From Xenophilus sp. Marseille-Q4582 (GTDB lineage: Bacteria; Pseudomonadota; Gammaproteobacteria; Burkholderiales; Burkholderiaceae_C): a stretch of DNA of 64,000 nt. Each line of letters begins with the position of its first letter. Position 1 is the first letter of the stretch. The stretch covers positions 806,001 to 870,000 of the forward strand of contig NZ_CAKAKO010000006.1 of the NCBI RefSeq assembly GCF_916700565.1. Direction: 5' to 3'. The position numbers and the translations under genes are program-made. The notes under the pieces were generated by a model. The model ran no database searches and was not told the origin of the DNA. It saw only the letters and a list, made by a program, of their open reading frames with translations. Below are positions 1-7,736 of this stretch, in pieces.

Positions 1-78
1 CTCCACCTTGAGCCGACGGGCCAGCTCTTGCAGCTTGTCCTGGGTGGGAATCGCCTCGGCGTTCAACCACTTCCAGGC
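1..78 (-). pseudogene. Fragment of a helix-turn-helix regulator cut by an IS3 element
   Basis: Read on the minus strand, these 26 codons are open and encode a piece with the pattern W-K-W-L-N-A-E-A-I-P-T followed by K-L-Q-E-L-A-R-R-L. This resembles the end of an XRE-type helix-turn-helix domain (recognition helix, then a Gly/Ala-Glu-x-x-Pro turn and a Leu-Ala-rich helix). The gene continues beyond the left edge; its N-terminal part should lie to the right, but the reading breaks at the IS3 end at 79. No convincing N-terminal half is visible beyond the far IS end at 1356, so the gene was probably inactivated and partly lost. The family call rests on a short motif only. Confidence 0.4.
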
Positions 79-103
79 TGACCTTGCCTCGTTTTCACGT
101 ACA
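79..103 (+). repeat. IS3 element left inverted repeat
   Basis: Begins TGACCTTGCCTCG and ends TTTCACGTACA. It pairs with 1331-1355 with a single mismatch (T versus A at the fourteenth base). Confidence 0.9.
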
Positions 104-108
104 TCAAG

Positions 109-972
109 TCATGCAGCCAAGCTGGTGCTCTCCCAGATCACCGGGGGCAGGAAGCCGTTAGCCGAGTGCAAGCGCTGGCGGTTGTACCAGCCCTCGATCC
201 AGTCGACGATGTCCAGCCTGGCCTGCGCCCGCGTGTCGTAGCGTACCTGGTAGATGCGCTCGACCTTCAGCGTCTTGAAGAAGCTTTCCATCGGCGCGTT
301 GTCCCAAGCGTTGGCCTTCCTGCTCATGGACATCGTGATGCCCAACTCGGCGACCAGCGCCCGGTAGCGTCCGCTCGCATATTGCGCCCCACGGTCGCTA
401 TGTACCAGCAGGCCCTTGGGCGGCTTGCGCTGCCACCAGGACGACTTCAAGGCAGTACACACCAGCGTGGCGTCGATGGTCTCGGACATCGACCAGCCCA
501 CGATCCGCCGGCCAGCCAGGTCCATCACCGCCGCCAGATACAGCCAGCCCTCGCCGGTGGCCACATACGTTATGTCTGCCACCCACGCCTGATCAGACTG
601 CCAGCCGTCGAAGCGCCGATCCAGCAGATTCGCCGCCACCGGCAGGCAATGTGCTGAGTCGGTGGTCACCACGAACGGCCTTCTGTACACCGGGCGCAGG
701 CCCTGGCGCCGCAGGCTCTTGCGCACTCGCTCGGCGCTGACGACTTCGCCCTGCTGGCGCAGCTTGTGGACGATCCGAGGGCGGCCATAGCTTCGGCGGC
801 TTGCATCGTGGATGGCCGCCACCTTTGCGTCCAAAGCTTGGTTCGCGAGTGTGCCGGCACTGGGCGGGCGCACGCGCCATTGGCAGTAGCCGCTGCGGGA
901 CACCTGCAGCACGCGGCACAGCCGGCTGACGGTGTACTGGTCGCGATGCTCATCGATCCAGGCGTACTTCAT
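109..972 (-). CDS. IS3-family transposase OrfB (DDE integrase domain)
   Basis: 287 residues. Catalytic part of the IS3 transposase, normally made as an OrfAB fusion that cuts and joins the element ends. An N-terminal HTH_21-like region with the S-Y-G-x-P-R-I pattern (about 61-67) precedes an integrase (rve) core. The DDE residues are visible as D133 (A-D-I-T-Y), D193 (H-S-D-R-G-A-Q-Y) and E229 (N-A-P-M-E-S-F), giving the expected DD(35)E spacing. The start ATG overlaps the orfA stop as ATGA, so the downstream frame could be reached by coupled reinitiation or by frameshifting; no obvious A-rich slip site lies at the junction. Complete and apparently functional. Confidence 0.95.
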   Translation of the reverse strand: MKYAWIDEHRDQYTVSRLCRVLQVSRSGYCQWRVRPPSAGTLANQALDAKVAAIHDASRRSYGRPRIVHKLRQQGEVVSAERVRKSLRRQGLRPVYRRPFVVTTDSAHCLPVAANLLDRRFDGWQSDQAWVADITYVATGEGWLYLAAVMDLAGRRIVGWSMSETIDATLVCTALKSSWWQRKPPKGLLVHSDRGAQYASGRYRALVAELGITMSMSRKANAWDNAPMESFFKTLKVERIYQVRYDTRAQARLDIVDWIEGWYNRQRLHSANGFLPPVIWESTSLAA

Positions 973-1322
973 CGCGACCCCCTGGCGAAGTACGCCGTCG
1001 CTTTTCGAAGGACTTCCACGTCCAGCTTCGCGTCGGCCAACTCTCTGCGCAGGCGGCTGTTCTCTGCCTCCAGTTCGCTCACCGGGCGCCGAGTGGGCCC
1101 CTCACTGGGCGGCACAGCCGCGCCGCCAGAGCCGGCCGCTGCAATGCCCTTTCTGGACCAATTGCCCAACGTCGCCACCGGCACCCCAAGACGTCGCGCG
1201 GCCTCGTGCCCGCCGACCGACGCCGCAAGCCTGATAGCCTCGGCCTTGAATTCCTGTGTGTACTGCCTCTTGGGCAGCCTGCCTTCTTTCATCTCGATTC
1301 TCCGTACCTTTGAAGTTTCCAA
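969..1322 (-). CDS. IS3-family transposase OrfA (DNA-binding subunit)
   Basis: 117 residues. Helix-turn-helix of the transposase_8 type: K-R-Q-Y-T-Q-E-F-K-A-E-A-I-R-L-A near residues 18-33, then a basic recognition helix (A-A-R-R-L-G-V-P-V-A-T-L-G-N-W). It ends in a heptad-patterned leucine zipper (S-E-L-E-A-E-N-S-R-L-R-R-E-L) expected to drive multimerisation with OrfB. It is the upstream gene of the element and overlaps orfB by 4 nt. An internal ATG at codon 11 is an alternative start. Confidence 0.93.
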   Translation of the reverse strand: METSKVRRIEMKEGRLPKRQYTQEFKAEAIRLAASVGGHEAARRLGVPVATLGNWSRKGIAAAGSGGAAVPPSEGPTRRPVSELEAENSRLRRELADAKLDVEVLRKATAYFARGSR

Positions 1323-1330
1323 CTTCTTGC

Positions 1331-1355
1331 TGTACGTGAAATCGAGGCAAGGTCA
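1331..1355 (+). repeat. IS3 element right inverted repeat
   Basis: Begins TGTACGTGAAATCGAGG and ends AAGGTCA; the reverse complement of 79-103 except for one base. A short hairpin (ACCTTGC, 6-nt loop, GCAAGGT; 1383-1402) follows 27 bp outside the element. Confidence 0.9.
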
Positions 1356-1473
1356 TCGGCTCGGCCCGCACTTTCTGCACATACCTTGCTCCATCGCAAG
1401 GTGCGCCGCAAGAGCCCGCACCGCCGTGAGGCCTGCGCCTGAGACTGCCATCGGCCTGCGCTAGATTCGAACG

Positions 1474-1501
1474 CTTTTGTGCTGCAATGCAGCAGCAAAA
1501 G
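1474..1501 (+). promoter_or_regulatory. Palindromic operator before the GntP permease, like the phasin operators
   Basis: A near-perfect inverted repeat: CTTTTG at the left and CAAAAG at the right surround a GCTGCA-A-TGCAGC core. The 15-bp core at 1480-1494, TGCTGCAATGCAGCA, fits the same pattern (TGCTGCARYGCARCA) as two copies around the phaP promoter at 60448-60462 and 60508-60522. It ends 20 bp before the permease ATG, where a bound repressor could block transcription or translation. PhaR binding is an inference from the shared motif. Confidence 0.5.
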
Positions 1502-1514
1502 CCTACCCGAATCC

Positions 1515-2912
1515 ATGCTGGCGATCGTCGTTTCTCTCCTCGTGCTGATGCTGCTGGCCTATCGCGGCGTCACGGTGCTGCTGCTGGCCCCTCTCGCAGC
1601 CGCGCTGGCCGTGCTGCTGTCGGGCGATGCGGCGCTGCTGCTGCCGCTGTACACCAGTACCTTCATGGCCGCGCTCAGCGGCTACGTGCTGCAGTACCTG
1701 CCCATCTTCCTGCTGGGCGCGCTGTTCGGCCGGCTGATGGCCGACTCGGGAGCCGCACAGACGCTGGCGCTGTGGATCGTGCGCAACGTGGGCGAGCGCC
1801 ACGCCATCCTCACGGTGGTGCTGGCCTGCGCGCTGCTCACCTATGGCGGCGTGTCGCTGTTCGTCGTGGCCTTCGCCATCTACCCGATCGCTCGCAGCCT
1901 GTTCCAGACGGCCGACATCCCCAAGCGCCTGGTGCCGGCCACCATCGCGCTGGGCTCCTTCACCTTCACGATGACGGCGCTGCCGGGGTCGCCGGCGATC
2001 CAGAATGCGATCCCGATTCCCTACTTCGGCACCAACGCCTTCGCGGCACCGGGCCTGGGCGTGATTGGCGCGGTCTTCATCTTCACGGCCGGCCTGCTGT
2101 GGCTCCAATGGCGCGCCGCCGGGGCCCGACGCGCCGGCGAAGGCTACGGCCGGCACGAGGACGCCGCGGCCCGCGATGACGACCAGGCACTGACCCAGTT
2201 GCAGCAGCAGACCCTGCCGCTGCCCCTGGCACTGCTGCCGCTGCTGCTGGTGGTCGGCGTCAACGCGCTGCTGACCTACGCCGTGTTCCCGCGCGTGGAC
2301 CTGGGATTCATGACCGAGCGCTTCGAATCGCTCGACCCGGCCAGGCTCACGGGCCTGTGGTCGCTGATCATCGCGCTGCTGACGGCCTGCGCGACCCTGA
2401 TCGTGAGCCGCCTGGGCCACTGGCAGGACCTGAAGGAGAGCGTCAACCAGGGCGTGTTCGGCTTCATGCTGCCGCTGTTCAACACGGCCTCCGAAGTGGG
2501 CTACGGCGCCGTCATCGCCAGTCTGGCCGGCTTCGCGCTGATCCGGGACGCGGTGCTCAACGTGTCGCCGGGCAATCCGCTGATCTCCGAGGCCATCGCG
2601 ATGAACGTGCTGTCGGGCATCACGGGCTCGTCCTCGGGCGGCCTGTCGATCGCGCTGCAGACCCTGGGCGTGGACTACCTGCAGATGGCGCAGCAGGCCG
2701 GCATCAGCCCCGAATTGCTGCACCGCGTGGCCGTGATGGCCGCCGGCGGCATGGACACGCTGCCGCATTGCGGCGCCATCATCACCCTACTGTCCATCTG
2801 CAAGCTGACGCACCGCCAGTCGTATGCCGACGTAGCCGCGGTCACCATGCTGTTCCCGCTGCCGGCCCTGGTGCTGGTGATCACCCTCGGCACCCTGTTC
2901 GGCAGTTTCTGA
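1515..2912 (+). CDS. GntP-family H+ symporter (gluconate / 3-hydroxybutyrate type)
   Basis: 465 residues. Inner-membrane permease importing small hydroxy-carboxylates with protons. About 12-13 hydrophobic segments are spread over the whole length. The family region L-P-G-S-P-A-I-Q-N-A-I-P lies near residues 155-170, and the glycine/serine-rich segment G-I-T-G-S-S-S-G-G-L-S lies near 370. The ATG at 1515 fits the family's hydrophobic N-terminus; a GTG at 1479 would add 12 residues lying inside the operator palindrome. The TGA stop is itself the 3-bp target duplicated by the downstream IS5 element, so the protein is intact. The substrate is not determined by sequence; 3-hydroxybutyrate is plausible because the operator resembles the phasin ones. 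Confidence 0.85.
   Translation: MLAIVVSLLVLMLLAYRGVTVLLLAPLAAALAVLLSGDAALLLPLYTSTFMAALSGYVLQYLPIFLLGALFGRLMADSGAAQTLALWIVRNVGERHAILTVVLACALLTYGGVSLFVVAFAIYPIARSLFQTADIPKRLVPATIALGSFTFTMTALPGSPAIQNAIPIPYFGTNAFAAPGLGVIGAVFIFTAGLLWLQWRAAGARRAGEGYGRHEDAAARDDDQALTQLQQQTLPLPLALLPLLLVVGVNALLTYAVFPRVDLGFMTERFESLDPARLTGLWSLIIALLTACATLIVSRLGHWQDLKESVNQGVFGFMLPLFNTASEVGYGAVIASLAGFALIRDAVLNVSPGNPLISEAIAMNVLSGITGSSSGGLSIALQTLGVDYLQMAQQAGISPELLHRVAVMAAGGMDTLPHCGAIITLLSICKLTHRQSYADVAAVTMLFPLPALVLVITLGTLFGSF
2910..2912 (+). repeat. IS5 target-site duplication, left copy (TGA)
   Basis: TGA immediately outside the left inverted repeat, repeated at 3759-3761. It is also the stop codon of the GntP permease. Confidence 0.7.
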
Positions 2913-3758
2913 GAACGTGTTCAAAGTCTCACCCTCTTGATGTGAGAAGCTCGGTGGGTGAGAAAAGGCTACCCCAGCGACATCAAGCGCGAGCAGTTCG
3001 AGGTGATCCGGCCATTGCTGGAGAGTGCGCGCAGAAAGACTGCCCCACGCAAAGTGGAGCTGTACGAGGTGTTTTGCGCCGTGCTTTACCTGCTGCGCAC
3101 GGGCTGTCAGTGGCGGGCACTGCCCAGTGACTTTCCCAAGTGGCGCACCGTGCACTCGTACTTTGCCATCTGGAGCGAGCCACGCGAGGGTGGCAGCCTG
3201 CTGGAGCAGGCATTAAAAAAATCAGGTTGGCGCGGCCCGCGAGAAACTGGGGCGCAACGCCTGCAGCACGCTCTTGATCGTGGACGCGCAGAGCGTGAAG
3301 AACACGGACACGGCGGGCTTGAAGGGCTATGACGCAGGCAAGAAGGTCTCGGGCATCAAGCGCCACATCGCGGTGGACACCCAGGGATTGCCGCATGCGA
3401 TAGCGGTGACCACGGCCGAGGTGACGGACCGCAAAGGCGCACTGCAGGCGCTACAGCGCTGCAAGCCCCGGTTGAGCCGGCTACAAAGCCTGCTGTGCGA
3501 TGCAGGCTACATCGGTCGGCCGTTCGCGCAAGGCGTGCAGCAGATTCTGGGAGGGCATGTGACGGTGCAGATCGCCAAGAGAAGCGAGCTTCACACTTTC
3601 AAGGTGATGCCCAAGCGCTGGGTCGTGGAACGCAGCTTTGCCTGGCTGGACAAGAACAGGAGGCTGTGGAAGAACTGCGAGCGATGGCTCAACACCAGCC
3701 TGCAGTTCGTCCACTTGGCATTCTTGGTGCTCTTGCTCAAGAGACTTTGAACACGCTC
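2913..3758 (+). mobile_element. IS5-family insertion sequence (IS427-like), complete
   Basis: 846 bp, bounded by 18-bp inverted repeats (2913-2930 GAACGTGTTCAAAGTCTC and 3741-3758) with 17 of 18 matches, and flanked by a TGA duplication of the TNA type seen for this group. It carries one transposase gene split between two frames by an A7 run. The exact duplication suggests recent, simple transposition. The element lies between the permease and the convergent RidA gene. Confidence 0.9.
2958..3750 (+). CDS. IS5-family transposase, two frames joined by slippage at an A7 run
   Basis: The first frame starts with GTG at 2958 and runs through the DUF4096-type N-terminal domain (Y-P-S-D-I-K-R-E-Q-F, then L-L-R-T-G-C-Q-W-R-A-L-P). 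At 3215-3221 (seven A) the reading must move to the +1 frame to continue as N-Q-V-G-A-A-R-E-K-L-G-R and the DDE domain, giving about 263 residues. The second part holds D in L-I-V-D-A-Q-S-V, D in L-C-D-A-G-Y, and E in W-V-V-E-R-S-F-A-W-L. IS5/IS427 elements commonly express orfAB by frameshifting; omission of one A by RNA polymerase or a ribosomal +1 shift at the homopolymer would restore the fusion. A disabling mutation is the alternative reading. Confidence 0.85.
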
Positions 3759-3761
3759 TGA
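3759..3761 (+). repeat. IS5 target-site duplication, right copy (TGA)
   Basis: Directly follows the right inverted repeat of the IS5 element and matches 2910-2912. Confidence 0.7.
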
Positions 3762-3770
3762 GCGAAGACC

Positions 3771-3797
3771 GGGGCCGCAGCCTGTGTGGGCGGCCCC
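3771..3797 (+). terminator. Hairpin between the convergent permease/IS5 and RidA genes
   Basis: Perfect 8-bp arms GGGGCCGC and GCGGCCCC with an 11-nt loop, in the short gap before the RidA stop. There is no T-run on either side, so intrinsic termination would be weak. Confidence 0.35.
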
Positions 3798-3813
3798 TAG
3801 CAACGCGGGCCGC

Positions 3814-4197
3814 TCAGCCCTGCTCCAGCATCCCGTACGCCACGATCTCGATCTTCATGCCCGGCACCACCAGCGCGGCCACCGCGGCGCTGGAGCGATT
3901 GGGGTACGGCGCCTCGAAGAACTCGCGATACACGGCGTCGATGGCCGGCATGTCGGTCACGTCGGTCATGTAGATCAGCACCTGCGTCACGTCGGCCAGC
4001 GTGCCGCCGGCGTTTTCCAGCGTGCGGCGCAGGTTCTCGAAGGTCAGGCGCGTCTGCGCCTCGATGGGACCGGTGTCGATGCTGCCGTCCTGGCGCACCG
4101 GGCCGTGCGCGGTGAAGAGCATCGCGCCCGTGGCCTTGACGGCCCACGAGAAGGGTTGCTTCAAGGCCGGCAGGCCAACGTCTATCACTTGCTTCAT
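3814..4197 (-). CDS. RidA/YjgF-family enamine/imine deaminase or relative
   Basis: 127 residues, the usual length for the YjgF/YER057c/UK114 family of small trimeric proteins that hydrolyse reactive enamines and imines from PLP enzymes. The core pattern T-R-L-T-F-E-N-L-R-R-T-L-E-N-A-G (about 50-65) and the C-terminal V-P-G-M-K-I-E-I-V-A-Y are visible. The arginine usual for RidA proper (R-N-L) is not obvious, so it may belong to another subfamily. ATG at 4197 is preferred over one 15 codons upstream: AAGGA sits 9 nt before it and homologs start with this segment. It faces the aminotransferase tyrB, a likely source of such intermediates. Confidence 0.85.
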   Translation of the reverse strand: MKQVIDVGLPALKQPFSWAVKATGAMLFTAHGPVRQDGSIDTGPIEAQTRLTFENLRRTLENAGGTLADVTQVLIYMTDVTDMPAIDAVYREFFEAPYPNRSSAAVAALVVPGMKIEIVAYGMLEQG

Positions 4198-4215
4198 GGG
4201 CTGGAATCCTTGGTT

Positions 4216-4243
4216 TTGTTTCTTTGATGAAACGAGGTACAAA
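4216..4243 (+). promoter_or_regulatory. Candidate sigma-70 promoter for tyrB
   Basis: TTGTTT (4216-4221) and TACAAA (4238-4243) with a 16-bp spacer, in the AT-richest stretch of the gap between divergent RidA and tyrB genes. It would give a leader of about 120 nt for tyrB. Confidence 0.3.
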
Positions 4244-4369
4244 ATAGGGATCAGGCGTTGTGAATAACCGACACCACGCCATTTTTTGCGGTGTTAACTT
4301 CCCCGGCACTCGCCCTCGACAAGCGATTTCCTACAGCCTTCCCTCATTTCCTCTGACACGCGAGCTCCC

Positions 4370-5566
4370 ATGTTCCAGCACGTCCCAGCCTATCCCGGTG
4401 ACCCGATTCTCTCCCTGATGGAGGACTTCCAGGCCGATCCGCGCCCCCACAAGGTCAGCCTGAGCATCGGCATCTACTTCGACGACGAGGGCAAGCTGCC
4501 CGTGATGTCGGCCGTGCGCAAGGCCGAGACCGCGCTGCTGCAGAACATCGGCCCGCGCTCCTACCTGCCCATGGAAGGCATGGCGGCGTATCGCCTGGCC
4601 GTGCAGAAGCTGGTCTTCGGCGCCCAGCACGAAGCCGTGACCAGCGGCCGCATCGCCACCCTGCAGACCCTGGGCGGCTCGGGCGGCCTGAAGGTGGGTG
4701 GCGACTTCCTGCGCCGCTACTTCGGCGGCTCGCAGGTCTGGGTCAGCGACCCGACCTGGGAGAACCACAAGGCCCTGTTCGAAGGCGCCGGCTTCAAGGT
4801 CAACACCTACCCCTACTACGACGAAGCCACGGGCGGCCTGCGCTTCGACGACATGCTGGCCACCTTCAAGCAGTTGCCCAAGCAGAGCATCGTGCTGCTG
4901 CACGCCAGCTGCCACAACCCCACGGGCGTGGACCTGTCGCAGGACCAGTGGCGTACGTTGATCCCCGTGATCGCCGAGCGTGAACTGATCCCTTATGTGG
5001 ACATCGCCTACCAGGGCTTCGGCGACGGCGTGGACGCCGACGCCTTCGCCGTGCGTTCGCTGGCCGATGCCGGTGTGCGCTTTTTCGTCTCCAATTCCTT
5101 TTCCAAGAGCTTCTCGCTGTACGGCGAGCGCTGCGGCGGCCTGTCGGTGGTGTGCAAGGACAAGGAAGAGGCCGACCGCGTGCTGGGCCAGCTCAAGTCG
5201 GCCGTGCGCGCCAACTATTCCAGCCCGCCGACGCACGGCGCCCGCCTGGTGACGCAGGTGCTGGACACCCCCGAACTGCGCGCCGAATGGGAAGCCGAAC
5301 TGGGCCAGATGCGCGCGCGCATCAAGGACATGCGCGAGCGCCTGTACGCCGCGCTGAACGCGCGCTTCGAAGGCCAGCGCGACTTCCGCTACTTCCTGAC
5401 CCAGCGCGGCATGTTCAGCTACACCGGCCTCACGCCCGAGCAGGTGGACCGCCTGCGCGACGAGCACGGCGTGTACCTGGTGCGCTCGGGCCGCATGTGC
5501 ATCGCCGGCCTGTCGACGAAGAACGTGGACCACGTGGCCCAGGCGGTCGCCGCCGTCCTGGCCTGA
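4370..5566 (+). CDS. tyrB: Aromatic amino acid aminotransferase (class I PLP enzyme)
   Basis: 398 residues, matching the TyrB/AspC group, which moves amino groups between aromatic or acidic amino acids and 2-oxoglutarate in the cytoplasm. Visible residues: W130 stacking on PLP, N183 in H-N-P-T-G, D211 and Y214 in D-I-A-Y, the Schiff-base lysine K246 in S-N-S-F-S-K-S, and the substrate carboxylate arginine R375 in S-G-R-M. Tryptophan 2,3-dioxygenase begins 94 bp downstream on the same strand, suggesting a joint role in tryptophan or kynurenine turnover, though no other kynurenine gene is present. Aromatic versus aspartate preference cannot be settled by eye. Confidence 0.9.
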   Translation: MFQHVPAYPGDPILSLMEDFQADPRPHKVSLSIGIYFDDEGKLPVMSAVRKAETALLQNIGPRSYLPMEGMAAYRLAVQKLVFGAQHEAVTSGRIATLQTLGGSGGLKVGGDFLRRYFGGSQVWVSDPTWENHKALFEGAGFKVNTYPYYDEATGGLRFDDMLATFKQLPKQSIVLLHASCHNPTGVDLSQDQWRTLIPVIAERELIPYVDIAYQGFGDGVDADAFAVRSLADAGVRFFVSNSFSKSFSLYGERCGGLSVVCKDKEEADRVLGQLKSAVRANYSSPPTHGARLVTQVLDTPELRAEWEAELGQMRARIKDMRERLYAALNARFEGQRDFRYFLTQRGMFSYTGLTPEQVDRLRDEHGVYLVRSGRMCIAGLSTKNVDHVAQAVAAVLA

Positions 5567-5660
5567 GGCTTGCAACGATCGCTTCCCGAGCCCTGCGGCC
5601 GCTGGCGCGCAGGGCTCGCGGAGCCGTTTCCGCGCCGCAAGCGCACGCAGAGGTAACCCC

Positions 5661-6539
5661 ATGACCTGCCCCCACGATCCGAATGCCGGCGCCCGCCGCC
5701 CTGAAGACATCGTCCACGAGGAAAAGGCCCAGCTCGACTTCAGCCAGTCGATGAGCTACGGCGATTACCTGCATCTGGACGAAGTGCTCAACGCCCAGCA
5801 TCCGCTCTCGCCCGCGCACGACGAGATGCTGTTCATCGTGCAGCACCAGACCAGCGAGCTGTGGATGAAGCTGATGCTGCACGAACTGCGTGCCGCCATC
5901 GCCGCCATCGCCAATCCGTCGGAAGACACCAAGCCCGAGGCTTTCAAGACGCTGGCGCGCGTCTCGCGCATCATGGAGCAGCTGGTCAACGCCTGGACCG
6001 TGCTGTCGACCATGACGCCGCCCGAGTACACCGCCATGCGGCCCTACCTGGCCAACTCCAGCGGCTTCCAGAGCGCGCAGTACCGCTGCATCGAGTTCGC
6101 GCTGGGCAACAAGAACGCCGCCATGCTCAAGCCGCATGCGCACCGGCCCGACCTGCTGGCGCAGGTGGAAGCCGCCTGGCGCGCGCCCTCGCTGTACGAC
6201 GAAGCGCTGCGCCTGATGGCGCGCCACGGCCTCGCGGTGCCGGCCGACCGGCTGGAGCGCGACTGGACGCAGCCCTATGTGGCCAGCCCCGGCGTGGAAG
6301 AAGCCTGGCTCACGGTGTACCGCGACCCGCACCGGTACTGGGACCTGTACCAGCTGGGCGAGAAGCTCACCGACATCGAGGACGCCTTCCGCCTGTGGCG
6401 CTTCCGCCATGTGACCACCGTGGAGCGCGTGATCGGCTTCAAGCGCGGCACCGGCGGCACGGGCGGCGTGAGCTACCTGCGCAAGATGCTGGACGTGGTG
6501 CTCTTCCCCGAGATCTGGACGCTGCGCACGGCGCTCTGA
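5661..6539 (+). CDS. kynA: Tryptophan 2,3-dioxygenase
   Basis: 292 residues; cytoplasmic haem enzyme opening the indole ring of L-tryptophan to N-formylkynurenine, the first step of the kynurenine route. It is collinear with characterised bacterial enzymes: distal H62 in V-Q-H-Q-T-S-E-L-W, substrate-binding Y123 and R127 ([10 protein letters not shown]), proximal haem ligand H250 in F-R-H-V-T-T-V, and the G-T-G-G-T-G-G loop at 263-269. The ATG at 5661 follows AGAGGTAACCCC, an acceptable ribosome site. kynB and kynU are not in the window. A perfect palindrome GCCCGGCGCGCCGGGC lies just after the stop (6544-6559), in the gap to the convergent AraC gene. Confidence 0.97.
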   Translation: MTCPHDPNAGARRPEDIVHEEKAQLDFSQSMSYGDYLHLDEVLNAQHPLSPAHDEMLFIVQHQTSELWMKLMLHELRAAIAAIANPSEDTKPEAFKTLARVSRIMEQLVNAWTVLSTMTPPEYTAMRPYLANSSGFQSAQYRCIEFALGNKNAAMLKPHAHRPDLLAQVEAAWRAPSLYDEALRLMARHGLAVPADRLERDWTQPYVASPGVEEAWLTVYRDPHRYWDLYQLGEKLTDIEDAFRLWRFRHVTTVERVIGFKRGTGGTGGVSYLRKMLDVVLFPEIWTLRTAL

Positions 6540-6589
6540 GCCGGCCCGGCGCGCCGGGCGCCCTGGGTGGGCGCGGCCCACGCGCCCCC

Positions 6590-7654
6590 TCAGGCCGGCA
6601 GCGGCTCGCCGCCCACGCGCACCGGGCGGTGCGCCGGCTCCCCCTTCAACGCGCTCGGCGGCTGGCCGACGATGCGTTTGAAGGCGCGGCTGAAGGAGGC
6701 CTCGGAGTCATAGCCCAGCCGGTTCGCGGCCACGGTCACGCGCATGCCCTCCTGCGCGATCCAGCGCCGGGCCTGGAACATCTTGACCTTGGCCACGTAG
6801 CGCGCCGGGCTCTCGCCCACCGTGCGCGTGAAGGCTTCGGCAAAGCGCGAGCGCGACACGCCCATGAGGTCGGCCAGCGCCGGCACGCGCCAGTCGCGCT
6901 CCGGCTCGGCATGGATGGCGGCAATGACCTGTCCGATGCGCGGGCACTGCACGGCGGCCAGCCAGCCCGTGGCGTCGTTGCAGGCGCACTCCACCCAGGC
7001 GCGGATGATACTTGCCGCCAGCACATCGGCCAGCCGCGCGAGGATGCCGCAGCTGCCGATGCGGTCCATCGCCACCTCGCGCTCCATCGCATCGAGCAAG
7101 GCGGGCACGCCGGGGTTGCGCCGTGCCAGTTCGTCGGCGCGCATCAGTTCGGGCATCAGCGCCAGCAGGGGATGCAGGGGGTCCAGGTTGAAACGCAGGG
7201 TGCCGCAGAACAGCACGTCCGGCGCGGCGGGCGCAGCGCCGGCGCCCTCCTCGCCGCCCCGCCCGGGCCCTGCGCCGCGCACCACGTAGACCTGCTCCGA
7301 CACCGGCACGCGCGGCAGCGCCTGCACGTCGGTAGGCTGCAGCCCAGGCGCACTGGCCAGCACATGGGCACTGCCGCGCGGCAGCAGGACGGCATCGCCC
7401 GGCGCCAGCCGAAGCCAGTCGCCGCCTTCCACGCGGAGCCAGCCGCCGCCGCTGGCGACGAAATGAAAGCGTGCCTCGCGCTGCGCCGGAAAGCGCACCG
7501 CCCAGGGCGCCTGCAGGATGCAGCGCCCGTATTCCACGCCGTCCAGGCGCAGGCCCAGCAGGATCCGGGTCAGCAGATCGCGCCGATCCGGGGGCACGGG
7601 CGGCAGCGTCCCCACCTGCGCAGACGCGGCAAGGCTGGAGGATTGGTCAAGCAT
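6590..7654 (-). CDS. AraC-family transcriptional regulator with cupin_6 sensor domain
   Basis: 354 residues. The N-terminal half is a cupin-like sensor (A-R-F-H-F-V-A-S-G-G-G-W-L near 60-75, then D-W-L-R-L-A-P-G-D-A-V-L-L-P-R-G). The C-terminal 100 residues hold two helix-turn-helix motifs: L-A-D-L-M-G-V-S-R-S-R-F-A-E-A-F and A-N-R-L-G-Y-D-S-E-A-S-F-S-R-A-F-K-R. The reading stays open far upstream, but ATG 7654 sits where the divergent efflux gene's regulatory region begins, and the family starts here. Divergence from the MFS transporter 82 bp away suggests it controls that pump. Confidence 0.9.
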   Translation of the reverse strand: MLDQSSSLAASAQVGTLPPVPPDRRDLLTRILLGLRLDGVEYGRCILQAPWAVRFPAQREARFHFVASGGGWLRVEGGDWLRLAPGDAVLLPRGSAHVLASAPGLQPTDVQALPRVPVSEQVYVVRGAGPGRGGEEGAGAAPAAPDVLFCGTLRFNLDPLHPLLALMPELMRADELARRNPGVPALLDAMEREVAMDRIGSCGILARLADVLAASIIRAWVECACNDATGWLAAVQCPRIGQVIAAIHAEPERDWRVPALADLMGVSRSRFAEAFTRTVGESPARYVAKVKMFQARRWIAQEGMRVTVAANRLGYDSEASFSRAFKRIVGQPPSALKGEPAHRPVRVGGEPLPA

Positions 7655-7736
7655 TTGGTTCTTTATGGCATGGAAACGCCGGTATCCTAGACCTAAGCTG
7701 GGCCCTCCACAGCATGGCCATCCGGTCTCCCTTCTC

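Larger units (their letters stand above)
79..1355 (-). mobile_element. IS3-family insertion sequence, complete
   Basis: A 1277-bp element bounded by 25-bp terminal inverted repeats (79-103 and 1331-1355) that match at 24 of 25 positions and show the TG...CA tips usual for the IS3 family. It carries orfA (969-1322) and orfB (109-972), both intact, on the minus strand. No 3- to 5-bp direct repeat of the target is visible: the left flank ends in GGC and the right flank begins TCGG. That suggests a deletion or rearrangement next to one end after insertion. Confidence 0.9.

Noticed and set aside
6544-6559. Perfect palindrome after kynA as a terminator
   Set aside because: GCCCGGCGCGCCGGGC has no loop bases and no T-run; in DNA this GC-rich such a run is not unexpected.
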